Below are positions 14,583-15,692 of a stretch of DNA of 15,692 nucleotides, one piece after another. Within the stretch, counting starts at the first letter, position 1; each line of letters begins with the position of its first letter. Source of the stretch: JASFQI01 sp050115555. GTDB taxonomy: Bacteria > Desulfobacterota > DSM-4660 > Desulfatiglandales > HGW-15. The stretch is taken from NCBI GenBank assembly GCA_050115555.1, contig JASFQI010000087.1, positions 1 to 15,692 of the forward strand, given 5' to 3'. The position numbers were made by a program, and so were the translations under genes. A model generated the notes under the pieces. That model was not told the origin of the DNA. It made no database searches and was given only the letters and a program-made list of their open reading frames with translations.

Positions 14583-15278
14583 ATGAAAACAAAAGAAAAC
14601 GAAAAATCGCGCGTTGAAGAGGCCTATCGAAGCATAAAGCGGCTGATGCTCCACCGGAAGATTGTCCCGGGCCAAAAATTGCTTTACCGGGAGCTGATCG
14701 ACCTGCTCCACATGTCCAAAACTCCCATCATCAATGCCTTGAACCGATTGGAGCAGGAGGGATTCATCCTTTCGGAAAACAATCGCGGGTACACGGTCAA
14801 GCCCATCGACCCTCAGGAGATTCTGGATGCCTACGAAGTCCGCGAGGCCCTTGAGGTGAAGGCGGTCCAGCAGGCTGTGGTGAAAGGAAAACCAGCGGAT
14901 CGTGCGATCCTGGAAGAGAAATTTCGTGCCTGTGAGGAGTACTCCCCTCCGCGGATGGATCAGAAGAAGTGGGTCCTCGATGCTGAGTTTCACCTCCAGA
15001 TTGCGGAAATGTCCGGAAACAAGGTGTTGAAGTACCTCTTGAGGAGAAACTTCGAGCACATCCTGCTCCGCACCGATTTGAAACACTATGCCCTTGAGAG
15101 AATGATCTCCTCATCCAGGGAACACGAAAAATTATTGAAAGGCATTCTGGAGAAGGACATCTCGAGAAGCTGTGACCTCCTGCAGGAGCATGTCCGGAAC
15201 TCCGCAACCGCGATGATGAAGACCCTTTTGAAGGAAGAGGAGAACGAATTAGAGTCCATGAACTTTTTTGAGGAATAG
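14583..15278 (+). CDS. GntR family transcriptional regulator, FCD (FadR/VanR) subfamily
   Basis: A 231-residue regulator. The N-terminal winged helix-turn-helix (about 10-75) contains KIVPGQKLLYRELIDLLHMSKTPIINALNRLEQEGFI, and the wing GYTVKPI follows. The C-terminal all-helical FCD ligand domain (about 80-220) keeps the usual metal/ligand residues: D133 and H137 (DAEFH), H181 and H203. FCD regulators usually bind organic acids or their CoA esters and release DNA on binding. It is transcribed away from the hydroxylase operon, sharing the 159-base region with the three-GATC dyad, so it most likely represses that operon and itself until its aromatic effector appears. The ribosome binding site before the ATG is weak (AAAAAGGC). 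Family is very secure; the effector is inferred. Confidence 0.93.
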   Translation: MKTKENEKSRVEEAYRSIKRLMLHRKIVPGQKLLYRELIDLLHMSKTPIINALNRLEQEGFILSENNRGYTVKPIDPQEILDAYEVREALEVKAVQQAVVKGKPADRAILEEKFRACEEYSPPRMDQKKWVLDAEFHLQIAEMSGNKVLKYLLRRNFEHILLRTDLKHYALERMISSSREHEKLLKGILEKDISRSCDLLQEHVRNSATAMMKTLLKEEENELESMNFFEE

Positions 15279-15377
15279 CGGATACCGGCCTTATCGAGGC
15301 ACATCCATCGTTTCACGATCGGTTCAATCATGGTAAAATTTATTATTTTTCCATTGTCCACCTCCCCATTCCATTTT

Positions 15378-15420
15378 CGCCCTCGGAGGACCGGGAACCC
15401 GGCCATGGGCGTCCAGGGCG
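15378..15420. repeat. Structured element between gntR and fdhD
   Basis: CGCCCT (15378-15383) pairs with AGGGCG (15415-15420), and GGAC (15388-15391) pairs with GTCC (15411-15414), leaving the bulge CGGA. Inside, CGG (15392-15394) can pair with CCG (15399-15401). It lies 100 bases after the gntR stop and about 70 before the fdhD start region. There is no T-run. It may mark the 3' end of the gntR transcript. I could not match it to a known riboswitch. Confidence 0.35.
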
Positions 15421-15476
15421 TAGAATGAAGGGCCGTTTCAACATCGAAGCGGCCAATGAATCGGCAATAATAAAAA

Positions 15477-15485
15477 TGCTATAAT
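15477..15485 (+). promoter_or_regulatory. Extended -10 promoter of fdhD
   Basis: TGC followed directly by a perfect TATAAT (15480-15485) forms an extended -10 element. The -35 region (TGAATC around 15457-15462) is poor, as is common with extended -10 promoters. The start would fall near 15492, about 28 bases before the ATG. The surrounding stretch is strikingly A+T-rich compared with the rest of the window. Confidence 0.55.
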
Positions 15486-15520
15486 ATAGAAATATAAATA
15501 CAATATAAATAGGATTTAAA

Positions 15521-15692
15521 ATGATAGATTCTGTAAAACTAATCATAAAAACCTGGAATCTCACTTCTAAAAATGAGGAAGAAGAGGAGCTCATTGCGGA
15601 AGAGCCTCTCTCGATTCGAGTCCAGGGCAAACCCTATGCCGTCGTTATGCGGACACCGGGCGATGAGATTGCGCATGTTGCGGGGTTTTCGT
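15521..15692 (+). CDS. fdhD: Formate dehydrogenase accessory sulfurtransferase FdhD, N-terminal part
   Basis: The first 57 codons of a gene cut by the right window edge. After a variable N-terminus rich in Glu, the sequence EEPLSIRVQGKPYAVVMRTPGDEIAHVAGF matches the N-terminal core of FdhD proteins. FdhD carries sulfur from a cysteine desulfurase to the bis-MGD molybdenum cofactor, which formate dehydrogenases need for activity. The conserved sulfur-carrying Cys lies beyond the window. AGGA (15511-15514) precedes the ATG. It follows the hydroxylase locus, but the enzymes here belong to the xanthine dehydrogenase and AOR families, which do not normally need FdhD. A formate dehydrogenase or other bis-MGD enzyme may therefore lie further right. 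Confidence 0.88.
   Translation, partial: MIDSVKLIIKTWNLTSKNEEEEELIAEEPLSIRVQGKPYAVVMRTPGDEIAHVAGFS

Noticed and set aside
15378..15420. Possible molybdenum-cofactor riboswitch upstream of fdhD
   Set aside because: The fold and conserved positions do not match what I know of the Moco RNA, and it lies upstream of the predicted fdhD promoter.

Overview
The window reads as part of an anaerobic aromatic-acid degradation locus from a bacterium that is probably one of the Desulfobacterota (a sulfate reducer or syntroph). That assignment is inference from gene content: molybdenum-hydroxylase subunits of the 4-hydroxybenzoyl-CoA-reductase type, an EntE-like aryl-CoA/AMP ligase, an acyl-CoA dehydrogenase, a tungsten-type aldehyde:ferredoxin oxidoreductase and FdhD. 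No rRNA, tRNA, CRISPR array or insertion sequence is visible.

Layout. (1) 1-819: C-terminal part of a molybdopterin-binding hydroxylase subunit, followed by a strong stem-loop. (2) 1062-6345, plus strand: a sensor histidine kinase with a FIST ligand-binding region, a response regulator with an RNA-binding ANTAR output domain, the aryl-acid ligase, and a 43-codon small ORF with a good ribosome binding site. (3) 6346-6966: a long gene-poor gap. It opens with a sigma70-type promoter (TTGACA-N17-TAGGAT), then a two-hairpin RNA whose hexanucleotide loops (AATGGG and AATGAC) both fit the A1/G4 rule for ANTAR targets, fused to a terminator with eight T residues. (4) 6967-10608, plus strand: a HapK/REDY-like small protein, an acyl-CoA dehydrogenase and a tungsten AOR. 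(5) 14423-10658, minus strand: a compact three-subunit hydroxylase operon (2Fe-2S subunit, Mo subunit, FAD/4Fe-4S subunit). (6) 14583-15278, plus strand: a divergent GntR/FCD regulator sharing a 159-bp control region with that operon. (7) 15521 to the window end: start of fdhD.

How it may work together (inference). An aromatic acid would be activated by the ligase, and its ring hydroxyl removed reductively by the hydroxylase, a job the extra Fe-S loop in the FAD subunit supports. The dehydrogenase would act on a CoA-thioester intermediate, and the AOR would interconvert an acid/aldehyde pair or exchange low-potential electrons. Two control systems are visible. GntR probably represses the hydroxylase operon through a three-GATC operator. 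The FIST kinase and ANTAR regulator probably control transcription elongation through the leader at 6441-6494.

The main discovery candidate is this cis-encoded set: FIST kinase, ANTAR regulator and a matching dual-hexaloop antiterminator, sitting between the regulator/ligase operon and the oxidoreductase operon.
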